A stretch of 34,780 bases of DNA from CAZJFH01 sp964545205 (GCA_964545205.1 CAZJFH010000054.1:1-34780), one strand, 5' to 3'; shown: positions 8,516 through 17,199, numbered from the stretch's first letter. Program-made: numbers and translations. The notes: generated by a model not told the origin, from the letters alone.

Positions 8516-9684
8516 CCGACCGGCAGCACGACCCGGAACGTCGTCCCCCGGCCCGGCGCCGAGTCGACCGTCACGCGGCCGCCGTGGCCGTCGACGATCG
8601 AGCGGGTGATGGCGAGACCGAGGCCGGTCGAGGGTTCGCCGGCGGTGCTGCGCACGCTGGTGCGCGAGAAGGGCTGGAACAGCTTTTCCTGTTCGTCGGG
8701 CGGAATGCCGGGACCCTGGTCGGCGACGGCGATCTCGACATGCTCGGCGGCGGCGCTCACCGAGACCAGCACCCGGGTACCGGCGGTCGAGAACTTCATC
8801 GCGTTGCCGATCAGGTTGTTGAGGACCTGCACGATCTTCGGCGCGTCCACCGCCAGCTCCGGCCCGGAGTCCGGCGCCTGCGCCTGCAGCGCGATGCCCT
8901 TGGCGGCGGCCAGCGCCTCGTTCAGCGCCACGGTGTCGCGGACCAGGGCGCCGAGATCGGTCGGACGGCGGTCGAGCACCAGCTTGCCGGTCTCGGTGCG
9001 CGACAGCTCCAGCACGCCCTCGACGATGCCCAGCATGCGCCGGGTCGATTCGGCGATGTAGCGCAGGAACTTGCGTTCGGCGTCGTCGAGCTTGCCGCCC
9101 GCCCGGCGTTCGAGATGCCCGGCGAAGCCGGTGATCGCGCTCAGCGGGTTGCGCAGGTCGTGCGCGGCCATGCCCAGCATCAGGCTCTTGCGCTCGTTGG
9201 CGCGGGCGAGTTCGGCGTTCTTGCGCGCCAGCTCGCGCTGCATGTTGGCGAACTCGATGTTCAGCCGGGTCAGCTCCTCGAACGCCGCGGCGTCGGGCGG
9301 CGGCGGCGGGCGCCGGGCCTGGGCGGCGAGGTGACGGATGGTGTTGGCCTGCTCGTCGCCGATCCGCGACAGCTCGGCGATGATCGCCTCGACCGACAGC
9401 GCGGTGGCGCTGGCGGCGACCAGGATGCCGCGGTCGTATCTGGCGCCGACGAAGACCATGGTGCGGTTGCCCGGCGCCACCGGCATCTCCCAGTGGTATT
9501 CGGCGCCCTCGCCGCTGATGCCGCGGAAGAACTCCAGCGCCTTGCCCAGGGCGCCCGGCGCGATCAGCGTCGTGAACGGCCTGCCGATCCAGGCCGCGGC
9601 GTCGAGTCCGTAGGTGTCGTGCACCACCGCGGCGATGCGGCCGTCGGCCTCGCAGCGCAGCACGAAACCGGGATCGTCGCTCAT
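8512..9684 (-). CDS. PAS-type sensor histidine kinase coupled to the B12-binding sensor
   Basis: 390 aa, soluble. Residues about 5-100 form a PAS-like domain. A Pro-rich linker (125-130) and a coiled coil (about 133-165) lead to the HisKA domain with phospho-acceptor His175 (MAAHDLRNPLSAI). The HATPase_c domain shows the N box (NNLIGNAMKFS), G1 (DQGPGIPP) and G2 (TGLGLAI). There is no receiver domain. Its ATG overlaps the stop of the cobalamin-binding gene (ATGA), so the two proteins are probably made together and interact. The nearby single-domain response regulator (11292-11660) is a possible partner. It converges with the heme oxygenase gene. Confidence 0.88.
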   Translation of the reverse strand: MSDDPGFVLRCEADGRIAAVVHDTYGLDAAAWIGRPFTTLIAPGALGKALEFFRGISGEGAEYHWEMPVAPGNRTMVFVGARYDRGILVAASATALSVEAIIAELSRIGDEQANTIRHLAAQARRPPPPPDAAAFEELTRLNIEFANMQRELARKNAELARANERKSLMLGMAAHDLRNPLSAITGFAGHLERRAGGKLDDAERKFLRYIAESTRRMLGIVEGVLELSRTETGKLVLDRRPTDLGALVRDTVALNEALAAAKGIALQAQAPDSGPELAVDAPKIVQVLNNLIGNAMKFSTAGTRVLVSVSAAAEHVEIAVADQGPGIPPDEQEKLFQPFSRTSVRSTAGEPSTGLGLAITRSIVDGHGGRVTVDSAPGRGTTFRVVLPVG

Positions 9685-10730
9685 GGCCGCACCAGCTCGC
9701 GGCCGAGACGCACCGCGTCGACGGCGTTGGCGGCCCAGCCGTCGGCGCCGATGCGGCGCCACAGCTCGGGCGCCTGGTCGAACGGGCGGCCGCCGGCGAG
9801 GATGCGGGCGCGCTCCAGTTCGGGCCTGGCCCGCAGGGCCGCGATCAGCGCCTGGGCGTGCGCGACGTTGGGGGCGATGGTCGCCGAGACGCAGATCAGG
9901 TCCGGCCGCCGCTCGACGGCCAGCGCCACCGTGGCGGCGATCGGGCTCGACGCGCCGACATAGGTCGTCTCCCAGCCGTCCAGCTCGAACAGGTCGGCGA
10001 CCATGCGCACGCCGATCTCGTGCAGTTCGCCGTTGGCGCACGCCGCCAGCAGGCGCCGGCCGTTTCCGGGCCGGTCGAAGATGAACGGATAGAGCTGCGA
10101 CATGATCATCTGGGTGGCGGCGGTGAACAGGTGCTCCTGGGCCACCGAGATCCGGTTGAGCTGCCACAGCCGCCCGACCTCGCGCAGGCACGGCTGGAAG
10201 ACGCCGAGATACAACTCGGGCACCGGCGTGCCCGCCCGCGCGGCCTCGATCACCAGGCCGGTCGCGGCGCGGCGGTCGCCGGCCAGAAGCGCGTCGAGAT
10301 AGGACCGCGCCAGCGAGCCCAGCGGATGTTCCGCGACGATGTGGCTGGCCGGCGCCGCCGGCATCCGCGGCAGGGCGGCGATGGCCTCGTCGATCAGTGC
10401 CGCCGCCTTGTCGCCGCCGGGCTCGCCGCGGCCGGCCAGCACCCGTCGCATCGCCCGCAAGCTTTCGATCAGATCGCGTTCGTCGATCCCGAGTCGAGCG
10501 AACAAAATCTTCAGCCAGCCGACGTATTCGTGGAAGATCGACGGGCTGTCGCTGCCGACCGCCGCCTCGAGATAGAGCAGGTTGAAGACGACGTCCGAAA
10601 CGCAGTGCTCCCGCCCGCCGGGGCCGTAGCGATCGGGCAGATCCGGAAAGCTTTCGTACTGCACCGAGACGATTTGCTCGGCGAGCTTCCGCCGCTGTTC
10701 CGCATCGTCGATTTCGAACAACAACGCCAC
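9681..10730 (-). CDS. Cobalamin-binding sensor protein (CarH/AerR-like B12 domain)
   Basis: 349 aa from a GTG start with GGAGG 5 nt upstream; an in-frame TTG at 10775 has no such site. Residues 1 to about 130 are helical and unassigned. Residues about 135-215 form the helical B12 cap with W189-x9-E199-H200, the Wx9EH motif of CarH-type adenosylcobalamin photoreceptors. Residues about 224-349 form the B12 Rossmann domain with E235-L-H237-E-I-G240 (a variant of DxHxxG; His237 would be the lower cobalt ligand), SATIAPN and LAGGRPF. In CarH a His follows the Trp and becomes the upper ligand after light; here it is Gln190. There is no DNA-binding domain. The signal is probably passed to the co-encoded kinase. 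Confidence 0.85.
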   Translation of the reverse strand: MALLFEIDDAEQRRKLAEQIVSVQYESFPDLPDRYGPGGREHCVSDVVFNLLYLEAAVGSDSPSIFHEYVGWLKILFARLGIDERDLIESLRAMRRVLAGRGEPGGDKAAALIDEAIAALPRMPAAPASHIVAEHPLGSLARSYLDALLAGDRRAATGLVIEAARAGTPVPELYLGVFQPCLREVGRLWQLNRISVAQEHLFTAATQMIMSQLYPFIFDRPGNGRRLLAACANGELHEIGVRMVADLFELDGWETTYVGASSPIAATVALAVERRPDLICVSATIAPNVAHAQALIAALRARPELERARILAGGRPFDQAPELWRRIGADGWAANAVDAVRLGRELVRP

Positions 10731-10823
10731 GGCAACCTCCGTTATCGAGCGTTTAAATCGATTGGCTGGGTACAAATTCCTTCGGAAGTACAGCTTGCCT
10801 TGACCCCCGACACATCGATAGTC

Positions 10824-10839
10824 TTGCTTTCTTTAGCAA
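10824..10839. promoter_or_regulatory. Possible MarR-type operator
   Basis: The inverted repeat TTGCT-N6-AGCAA lies in the 123-bp region between the divergent B12-sensor and marR genes, 14 nt before the marR ATG. Its size and position suit autoregulation by a MarR-family dimer. The match is short and could be chance. Confidence 0.35.
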
Positions 10840-10853
10840 CGTCAATTCAGGTC

Positions 10854-11324
10854 ATGAGCAACGGGGTCCGAATTTCCGCGCTGGCGACCGCCGAAGTGAT
10901 CGCCCACATCATCCGTCTGACGACGGGACCCTCGTTCGTGGCCGGCCTCAATCCGGCGCAATGGGCGGCGTTGCGCTATCTCGGCCGCGTCGGCCCCGAG
11001 GCCCGCAGCGTCACGGCGCTCGCCCGCTACCAGGGCACCAGCAAGGGCACGGCCAGCCAGACCATGGCCGCGCTTGCCCGCAAGGGGCTGGTGCGTCGCG
11101 TGCGCAGCGAGTTCGACCGCCGCATCCTGCGCTTCGAACTGACCGAGCAGGGGATCGAGGCGCAGCGTCACGACCCGATCCACATGGTCGGCCGCGCGGT
11201 CGAGGCCCTGGCGGCGGACGAGCAGGAGCAGCTCGCCAAGCTGCTCGAGAAGATCGCCCGGGCGATGAGCGCGCAACGCGACGAGATTCGCTCAGATCGT
11301 GACCCGGTCGACCGCGGCCAGTAG
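10854..11324 (+). CDS. MarR-family transcriptional regulator
   Basis: 156 aa. The winged-helix pattern of MarR proteins is visible: LNPAQWAALRYL (helix 2), SVTALARYQGTSKGTASQTMAALARKGLVRR (helix-turn-helix, about 58-88) and the wing with the conserved acidic-Arg turn (SEFDRRILRFELTEQG), then a long C-terminal dimerisation helix. It is transcribed divergently from the B12-sensor/kinase operon, so it could regulate that operon. The ATG at 10854 was chosen because the HTH spacing fits the family; the ribosome site is weak. The last 33 nt overlap the 3' end of the convergent response regulator gene. Ligand and targets are unknown. Confidence 0.85.
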   Translation: MSNGVRISALATAEVIAHIIRLTTGPSFVAGLNPAQWAALRYLGRVGPEARSVTALARYQGTSKGTASQTMAALARKGLVRRVRSEFDRRILRFELTEQGIEAQRHDPIHMVGRAVEALAADEQEQLAKLLEKIARAMSAQRDEIRSDRDPVDRGQ

Positions 11325-11660
11325 CTCGCGCTCCGCGAACGGCTTGGTCAGCACCGCGCTCGCCCCGAACATCGCCGAAAGATCGACCGCCAGCCCGGGC
11401 GAGAGGTGGGCGCCGCCGCCCGAGATGGCGATCACCTTCGCGCCGGGGCGCAGCGCCTGCGCCTGGCGCGTCACCTCGACGCCGTCGACGGCCGGCAGCA
11501 CGATGTCGAGCACCACGGCCTCGAACGGCTCGTCGCGCAGCCGTTCCAGGGCGGCGGCCCCGTCGCGCACCGCCGTGACCTCGTGCCCCGCCTCGACCAG
11601 CCAGGCCTCGTAAAGCGCGCAAAGCGCTTCGTCGTCCTCAGCGAGCAGAATCTTCGCCAC
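11292..11660 (-). CDS. Single-domain (CheY-like) response regulator
   Basis: 122 aa, a receiver domain only. The acidic pocket (AEDDE), phospho-acceptor Asp in VVLDIVLP, the switch Ser in AISGGG and the Lys in LTKPF are all present, so it should be phosphorylatable. The GTG start (VAKILLAEDD) has AGGGAG 9 nt upstream; an in-frame ATG at 11690 lacks a ribosome site and would add residues outside the fold. With no output domain it must act by protein contact or phosphotransfer. It may serve the B12-linked kinase (8512-9684) or the ercA-linked kinase (13018-14655), neither of which has its own receiver. Confidence 0.88.
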   Translation of the reverse strand: MAKILLAEDDEALCALYEAWLVEAGHEVTAVRDGAAALERLRDEPFEAVVLDIVLPAVDGVEVTRQAQALRPGAKVIAISGGGAHLSPGLAVDLSAMFGASAVLTKPFAERELLAAVDRVTI

Positions 11661-11882
11661 CTGCCGATTCTCCCTTTCTGTCCGCTTCATTCTGGCGACG
11701 CCGGGGCGGTTTGACAACGGACACGCCGTGGCCGCCGCGACGCGCATGGACCATGCCATCCAAATATTCGCAAGATCTAATCATCGCCGTTCCGACCGTC
11801 TGGCGAATGGCTGTTCTTTCGAGGAAAAAAAGCCGTTATGATCGATAGAAGCCGCAATGATAAGCGGCATGTGGAGGAAGCG

Positions 11883-13034
11883 ATGTCCGAGTTGCGCAAG
11901 TTCGTCGCCCCGGAGTTCGTCTTCGGCGTGGGCGCGCGACGCCTGGTGGCGCGCTACGCCAGGAATTTCGGCGCCCGGCGGGTTCTGGTGGTCACCGATC
12001 CCGGCATCGCGGCGGCCGGCTGGGCCGGCGAGGTCTGCGACGCTCTCGCCGCCGCCGAGATCGGCTACGCGTTGTTCGACGCCGTCAGCCCCAATCCCCG
12101 GGCCGAGGAGGTGATGGCCGGCGCCGAGGTCTACCGGTCCGGCGGCTGCGACGTCGTCGTCGCGGTCGGCGGCGGCAGCGTCATCGACTGCGCCAAGGGC
12201 ATCTGCATCGTCAGCAGCAACGGCCGCCATATCCTGGAATTCGAGGGCATCGACAACGTCGACGTGCCCGGCCCGCCGCTGATCTGCGTGCCGACCACGG
12301 CCGGCACCTCGGCCGACATCTCGCAGTTCGCGATCGTCACCGACGCCGAGCAGCGGGTGAAGATCGCCATCATCAGCAAGGCCACCGTGCCCGACGTGGC
12401 GCTGATCGATCCCGAGACGACGAAGACGATGGGGGCCGGGCTGACCGCCTGCACCGGACTCGACGCGCTGACCCATGCCATCGAGGCCTTCGTCTCGACC
12501 GCCTCGTCGCCGATCGTCGACCTGCATGCGCTCGAGGCGATCCGGCTTATTCCCGCCCATCTGCCGCAGGCCCAGGCCGCGCCCGACGACGTCGGGCTGC
12601 GCTCGAAGATCATGCAGGCCAGCCTGCAGGCCGGGCTGGCGTTCTCGAACGCCAGCCTCGGCGCCGTGCACGCGATGGCGCACAGCCTGGGCGGCTTCCT
12701 CGACCTGCCGCACGGCGCCAGCAACGCGATGCTGCTGGAGCACGTCGTCGCCTTCAACTACGGCACCGCGCCCGAGCGTTTCGACGCCATCGCCGCGGCG
12801 ATGGGCGTCGACCTGCGCGGCATGACCGCGCGCGACCGCCGGCAGGCGCTGGTCGACGCGCTGGTGGCGCTGAAACGCTCGCTGGGCGTCGTCGACACGC
12901 TCGGTGCCGCCGGGGTGCGCAGCGGCGACATCCCGGATCTCGCCGCCAAAGCGGTGCGCGACGCCTGCCTGGTGACGAATCCGCGCCGCGCCGGCGCCCG
13001 CGACATCGAGGTCGTCTATGAAGAGGCGATGTAG
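11883..13034 (+). CDS. ercA: Iron-containing alcohol dehydrogenase, ErcA-like
   Basis: 383 aa, the usual length for group III alcohol dehydrogenases. The NAD(P) motif VAVGGGSVIDCAKG is at about 95-108. The metal-binding set is Asp194 and His198 (LDALTHAIEAF), His267 (AHSLGGF) and His277 (LPHGASN). The ATG is preceded by GGAGG; an in-frame ATG at 11838 has none. In pseudomonads and relatives ErcA is a regulatory alcohol dehydrogenase tied to a sensor kinase in ethanol/alcohol oxidation control. Here too the downstream gene is a PAS kinase, overlapping by 17 nt. It probably binds or oxidises an alcohol in the cytoplasm and may modulate the kinase. The ErcA assignment over a plain catabolic dehydrogenase rests on that context. 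Confidence 0.85.
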   Translation: MSELRKFVAPEFVFGVGARRLVARYARNFGARRVLVVTDPGIAAAGWAGEVCDALAAAEIGYALFDAVSPNPRAEEVMAGAEVYRSGGCDVVVAVGGGSVIDCAKGICIVSSNGRHILEFEGIDNVDVPGPPLICVPTTAGTSADISQFAIVTDAEQRVKIAIISKATVPDVALIDPETTKTMGAGLTACTGLDALTHAIEAFVSTASSPIVDLHALEAIRLIPAHLPQAQAAPDDVGLRSKIMQASLQAGLAFSNASLGAVHAMAHSLGGFLDLPHGASNAMLLEHVVAFNYGTAPERFDAIAAAMGVDLRGMTARDRRQALVDALVALKRSLGVVDTLGAAGVRSGDIPDLAAKAVRDACLVTNPRRAGARDIEVVYEEAM

Positions 13035-14655
13035 CGCCGCGCTCGAGTCGCCGGGACCGGACGAGGACGAGATCGCCGCCCTGCGCGAGAAGATCGTCGG
13101 CCTCGGCGAACGCAGCCTGCGCAAGAGCTGGTATCCCGAGCTGCGGCGCCGGCTCGACGAACTCGAACTGTTCCGGGCGCTGCTCGACCAGGGCAACGAC
13201 CTGATCCTGATGGTGGCGCTGCCCGGCCTCGCCGTGGTCGACGCCAACCGCGCCGCCTGCGGCATGCTCGGCCGCAGCCGCGAGGCGCTGCTTGGCACGA
13301 TGCTGACCGACCTGCTGCCGCGACCGCCGCCGCCGCGGGTCGCGCGCATGTTCGCCGAGGCGGTGCCCGGCGAGCCGTGGACGGTGGCGACCGCGCTGAT
13401 CCGCGCCGACGGCGGCACGGTCCCGGTCGAACTCAGTTATCGCGTCGAACGCTCGGGCGGCGTCGCCTGCGGCCTGGTGGTCGCCCGCGACGTCACCGAG
13501 CGCCTGGCCGCCGAAAGGGCCCTGCGTCTCGGCCAGGAGCGGCTGCGCGATTTCGCCGAATCCTGCGCCGACTGGTTCTGGGAGAGCGACGCCGCCGGAC
13601 GTCTCCTCTACGTCTCGTCCGAATTCGAGCGCTTCGCCGGCATTTCCGCGGCACTGATGATCGGCCGGCGCCACCTCGACGCGCTGCGCCCGCATGCGCG
13701 CGTCCGCGCCGGCCGCGACGGCGATCCGCTGGGCGATCTACAGCGGCGCATGGCCGCGCGCGTGAAGTTCCGCAACCTCCGCCTCCGATGGCTGCGCCCC
13801 GACGGCGGCGACCGGCATTTCGCGCTCAGCGGCGGACCCTATTTCGATCCGGACGGCGCGTTCCTCGGCTATCGCGGCATCGGCCGCGACGTCACCGCCG
13901 AGATCGAGGCCGAGGTCGAACTGCGCCGGGCGCTGGAGGCCAAGGCGGCGGCGCAGGCCGAAAGCAAGGCCAAGTCGACCTTCCTCGCCAACATGAGCCA
14001 CGAACTCCGCACGCCGCTCAACGCGATCATCGGCTTTTCCGACCTGATCGCGACCGGGGTGCTGGGCGAAGTGAAACCGGCCGTCTACCGCGACTACGTC
14101 GACAGCATCCACCAGTCCGGCCAGCATCTGCTGGCGCTCATCAACGATCTGCTCGACCTGTCGAAGATCGAGGCGGGGCGGCTCGAGATGCACGTCGAGA
14201 ACGTCGAGGCGGCGGAGGTCGCGCGCGAGGCTCTGGCCCAGATCCAACCGCTGGCCGCCGCCCGCGGCAACGCGGTGTGGCTTGACCTGGCGCCGGATGC
14301 CGGCCTGGTGCGGGCCGACCGCACGCGGCTGCTCCAGGTCCTGCTCAACCTGCTCGGCAACGCCGCCAAGTTCACCGAGCACGGCCGCATCGAGCTTTGC
14401 GTCCGCCGGGACGGCCATGCGGTGGTGTTCGCCGTCGGCGACACCGGCATCGGCCTGGCGCCGGACGAGATGGCGCGGCTGTTCCAGGAGTTCACGCAGG
14501 GCAATTCCTCGGTCTGCCGCACCTATGGCGGCACCGGCCTCGGCCTGGCGCTCAGCCGGCGGCTGTGCCGGATGATGGGCGGCGACGTCTCCGCCGAAAG
14601 CCGCCGGGGCGAGGGCTCGGTATTCACGGTGCGCCTGCCGGTCGCGTCCGGCTGA
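13018..14655 (+). CDS. PAS sensor histidine kinase of the ErcA/ErcS type
   Basis: 545 aa, no membrane segment. The N-terminus has the conserved EIAALREKIVGLGERSLRKSWYPELRRRLDEL coupling segment (about 18-50; split here as EIAALREKIVGLGERSL and RKSWYPELRRRLDEL) typical of kinases beside ercA. PAS 1 is at about 52-165 and PAS 2 at about 175-300 (CADWFWESDAAG). HisKA follows with His328 (NMSHELRTPLNAIIGFSDLI). The HATPase_c domain has LLNLLGNAAKF, DTGIGLAPDE and GTGLGLALSRRL. There is no receiver. It starts inside the last codons of ercA (17-nt overlap), so translation is coupled. It should sense a cytosolic redox or alcohol signal via PAS and ErcA. The last 32 nt overlap the convergent antiporter gene. 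Confidence 0.87.
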   Translation: MKRRCSAALESPGPDEDEIAALREKIVGLGERSLRKSWYPELRRRLDELELFRALLDQGNDLILMVALPGLAVVDANRAACGMLGRSREALLGTMLTDLLPRPPPPRVARMFAEAVPGEPWTVATALIRADGGTVPVELSYRVERSGGVACGLVVARDVTERLAAERALRLGQERLRDFAESCADWFWESDAAGRLLYVSSEFERFAGISAALMIGRRHLDALRPHARVRAGRDGDPLGDLQRRMAARVKFRNLRLRWLRPDGGDRHFALSGGPYFDPDGAFLGYRGIGRDVTAEIEAEVELRRALEAKAAAQAESKAKSTFLANMSHELRTPLNAIIGFSDLIATGVLGEVKPAVYRDYVDSIHQSGQHLLALINDLLDLSKIEAGRLEMHVENVEAAEVAREALAQIQPLAAARGNAVWLDLAPDAGLVRADRTRLLQVLLNLLGNAAKFTEHGRIELCVRRDGHAVVFAVGDTGIGLAPDEMARLFQEFTQGNSSVCRTYGGTGLGLALSRRLCRMMGGDVSAESRRGEGSVFTVRLPVASG

Positions 14656-16447
14656 CCGGCGCCTCCTCGGCCGGGGCGAAGGCGATCAGCAGATCGCCGG
14701 GCTGCACCTTGACCTCGCGTTCGGGGGTGTGGAACAGCAGTCCGACCTTGTCGCGCACCACCAGCAGCAGCTTCTCGCGGTCGACCTGCGCCTCCTCGGC
14801 GGTGCCCTCCCCGGATTCGATGCGGCGGACCACGAACTGCCAGTTTTCCTCGAGCAGCAGCCGGTTGGCCTCGGTCTGGTCGAGGTGGCGTTCGGCGAGA
14901 ATCTTGCCGCGCCAGTCGGGGCCGGGCGTGTGCCGGGCGTCCAGGCGCCCCGAGCGCAGCGCGAGCTGGTGCACCCGCTCGCGCCCCAGCTCGGGGGCCA
15001 GGCGGGCGCAGACCAGCGCGTTGTAGGCGTCGTCCTCGGTCGCGGCGAGCAGATAGGCGACGTCGCCGGTGTCCAGTACCTCCTCGACCCATTCCGACAT
15101 GATCTCGACGTTGATGGTGGGAATGTCGCAGTCGCGCGCCGGGCGCAGCGCCGTCCACGAGCGGTCGGCCATCACCACCGGGACGTCGAGGCGGCGCAAC
15201 AGGCAGGCGAGCTCGATGGTCCAGGGCGAGGCGCCGACGATCAGCAGGCCCGGCTCCTCGCCCGCGACCAGCCCCAGCCGCCGCGCCGCCGGGCCCAGGG
15301 TGAGGCCCTGGAGCACCGCGGTGGAGATGATGACCAGGAACACGATCGGCAGCACCAGATCGGCGTCGGCGTAGCCGCTCCGGCTCAGATGGGCGCCGGC
15401 GATGCCGGCGATGGCGGCGGCGACGATGCCGCGCGGACCGATCCACGCGGTCAGCAGCCGTTCCGGCCAGCTCAGGCCCGAGCGGAGCGTCGCCAGCAGG
15501 ATCGCCACCGGCCGCACGACCAGGAAGGCGGCCACCAGAAGCAGCGCCGGCCAGGACAGCCGCGCGAACACCGCCGGGTCGATGTCGGCGGCCAGGATCA
15601 CGAACAGGCTCGAGACCAGCAGCACCGACAGCGACTCCTTGTAGCGGCTGAGCGGGCGCAGGCCGCTGACGTTGATGTTGGCCAGCGTCAGGCCGAACAC
15701 GGTGGCCGCCAGCAGTCCCGCCTCCTGCAGCACCAGGTTGGTGCCGGCGTACAGGGCGACGGTGCCGCTCAGCAGCAGCGGCGTCTTCATCACCTCCGGC
15801 ACCAGGTCGGCGTGGAAGGCCCAGCGCACCGCATAGGCCGCGGCGAGGGCGGCGACGAGCGCCACGACCGTGCCCATCGCCAGGTCGAGGAGCACGCCCG
15901 GCAGGGCGGCGCCGGTGCCGACCGCCGTCAGGTATTCCAGCACCACGACGGTCAGGATGGCGCCGATCGGGTCGTTGACCACCGCCTCCCATTTCAGCAG
16001 CGCGCCGGGGCGCTGCTCGATCGGCGTCTGGCGCAGCAGCGGCAGGATCACGGTCGGGCCGGTGACGACCAGGACGGCGCCGATCAGCACCGCGATCGGC
16101 CACTCGATGCCGCCGATCCAGTGGGCGGCCATGGCGCCCAGCGCCCAGTTGAGCGGCAGCCCGACCGCGACCAGCCGGCGGATGCCGGTGCCGGCGCGGT
16201 CCAGGTCGCGCAGGTTGAGGCTCAGACCGCCCTCGAACACCACGATCGCCACCGCCGCGCCGATGATCGGCTGCAGCAGCGGACCGAACAGCTCGGACGG
16301 GTCGATGATGCCCAGGGCCGGCCCGGCCGTCACCCCGGTGGCGAGCAGCAGGACGATGGCGGGGATGCCGAGGCGCCAGCCGAGCCACTGCGCGCCGATG
16401 CCGCCGATCGCGACGGTCAGCAGGAAGACGAGGAATTCGTGTTCCAA
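14624..16447 (-). CDS. CPA1-family Na+/H+ (or K+/H+) antiporter with TrkA/RCK-like tail
   Basis: 607 aa. About 12-13 membrane helices (1 to about 395) include the ion-exchange segment VVNDPIGAIL (Asp in helix 5) and GPRGIVAAAIAG. The cytoplasmic C-terminus has a TrkA-N-like nucleotide-binding fold (about 400-515, LLIVGASPWTIELACLLRRL, glycine pattern degenerate) and a TrkA-C-like end (REVKVQPGDLLIAFAP). It would exchange H+ for Na+ or K+ under nucleotide control. The start is TTG at 16447 after GCGGAG. The 3' end overlaps the convergent kinase gene by 32 nt. Ion specificity cannot be read from the sequence. Confidence 0.87.
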   Translation of the reverse strand: MEHEFLVFLLTVAIGGIGAQWLGWRLGIPAIVLLLATGVTAGPALGIIDPSELFGPLLQPIIGAAVAIVVFEGGLSLNLRDLDRAGTGIRRLVAVGLPLNWALGAMAAHWIGGIEWPIAVLIGAVLVVTGPTVILPLLRQTPIEQRPGALLKWEAVVNDPIGAILTVVVLEYLTAVGTGAALPGVLLDLAMGTVVALVAALAAAYAVRWAFHADLVPEVMKTPLLLSGTVALYAGTNLVLQEAGLLAATVFGLTLANINVSGLRPLSRYKESLSVLLVSSLFVILAADIDPAVFARLSWPALLLVAAFLVVRPVAILLATLRSGLSWPERLLTAWIGPRGIVAAAIAGIAGAHLSRSGYADADLVLPIVFLVIISTAVLQGLTLGPAARRLGLVAGEEPGLLIVGASPWTIELACLLRRLDVPVVMADRSWTALRPARDCDIPTINVEIMSEWVEEVLDTGDVAYLLAATEDDAYNALVCARLAPELGRERVHQLALRSGRLDARHTPGPDWRGKILAERHLDQTEANRLLLEENWQFVVRRIESGEGTAEEAQVDREKLLLVVRDKVGLLFHTPEREVKVQPGDLLIAFAPAEEAPVSRTRPAGAP

Positions 16448-16518
16448 GACGGCTCCGCGCCGGTTTCACCCCGTTGGAGTGAACGGCGCCGGAGCCGGTC
16501 TGTTCCCGGCGCGGCCGC

Positions 16519-17199
16519 TCAGGCCGCGGCGGCGCGCGTCCGCCAGGCCGGGCTGCGCAGGCGCGGGGCCAGCATGATCAGGTACAGCAGGATGTAGTAG
16601 TAGTAGCCGAGTTCCTGCACTTCCGAACCGCGGTAGAACAGCGGGTTCGGGAACTTGTCGATGACCCGCACGATCTCGGCGATCACCGCGACCGGGATCA
16701 GGCTGGCGCTCGGCACCAGAACCGACAGGCGGCCCAGCTTGGCGCGCCATTCCGCCTTGGTCAGCGGCAGCAGGATGCCGCCGAGGACGATGGCGATCTC
16801 GAGGATCAGCCGCGGCTTCTGGTCGAACCACGAGCTGGTGTTGTGCAGGTTGGTCTCGTTCTGGTCGTTGAGCTGCGCCCAGCCTTCCGGCGTCGACCAG
16901 CCCAGCAGGTGCTGCCCCCAGCTGATCTACTCGCCGGCGACGTAGAAGCAGCAGACGAGGGCCAGCGCCGTGTACCACCGGAAGGCGCGGGCGCGCAGGG
17001 TCAGCACGGCGGCCAGGATCGTCGCCAGCACCAGCACCAGGAACTGGCTCATCTCGACCACGCCCAGTTCGCCCTCCATGACCGCCACGTAGGCCTGCGG
17101 CGCCAGCAGGTGGAAGGCGGCGGTGCCGACCACGAAGGCCAGCGGGACGGCGAGGGTCCAGAGGCGAGGCATGCTGCGCGGTGAATCGCCGTCGTGCAT
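16519..17199 (-). pseudogene. Integral membrane protein gene interrupted by an amber codon
   Basis: One reading frame runs from ATG at 17199 to TGA at 16519 but contains a TAG at 16927-16929. Translation either side is continuous and looks real: a TM-rich N-terminal part ending FYVAGE, stop, then ISWGQHLLGW and two further TM segments ending RLRSPAWRTRAAAA. The expected sequence across the break is GEEISWGQ, a motif I recognise from membrane proteins of unknown function, so one GAG to TAG change explains the lesion. Length without the stop would be 225 aa. It is either a recent nonsense mutation or a sequencing error; both halves keep normal codon use. It sits upstream of the antiporter on the same strand (71-nt gap). 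Confidence 0.75.

Noticed and set aside
10731..10775. TTG at 10775 as start of the B12-binding protein
   Set aside because: No ribosome site there, whereas GTG at 10730 has GGAGG at the right distance.
11838..11882. ATG at 11838 as start of the ercA-like gene
   Set aside because: No ribosome site; the ATG at 11883 has GGAGG and gives the standard family length and residue numbering.
16927..16929. Amber codon read through as pyrrolysine or by suppression
   Set aside because: No pyl genes or context are visible, and a single GAG to TAG change explains it more simply.
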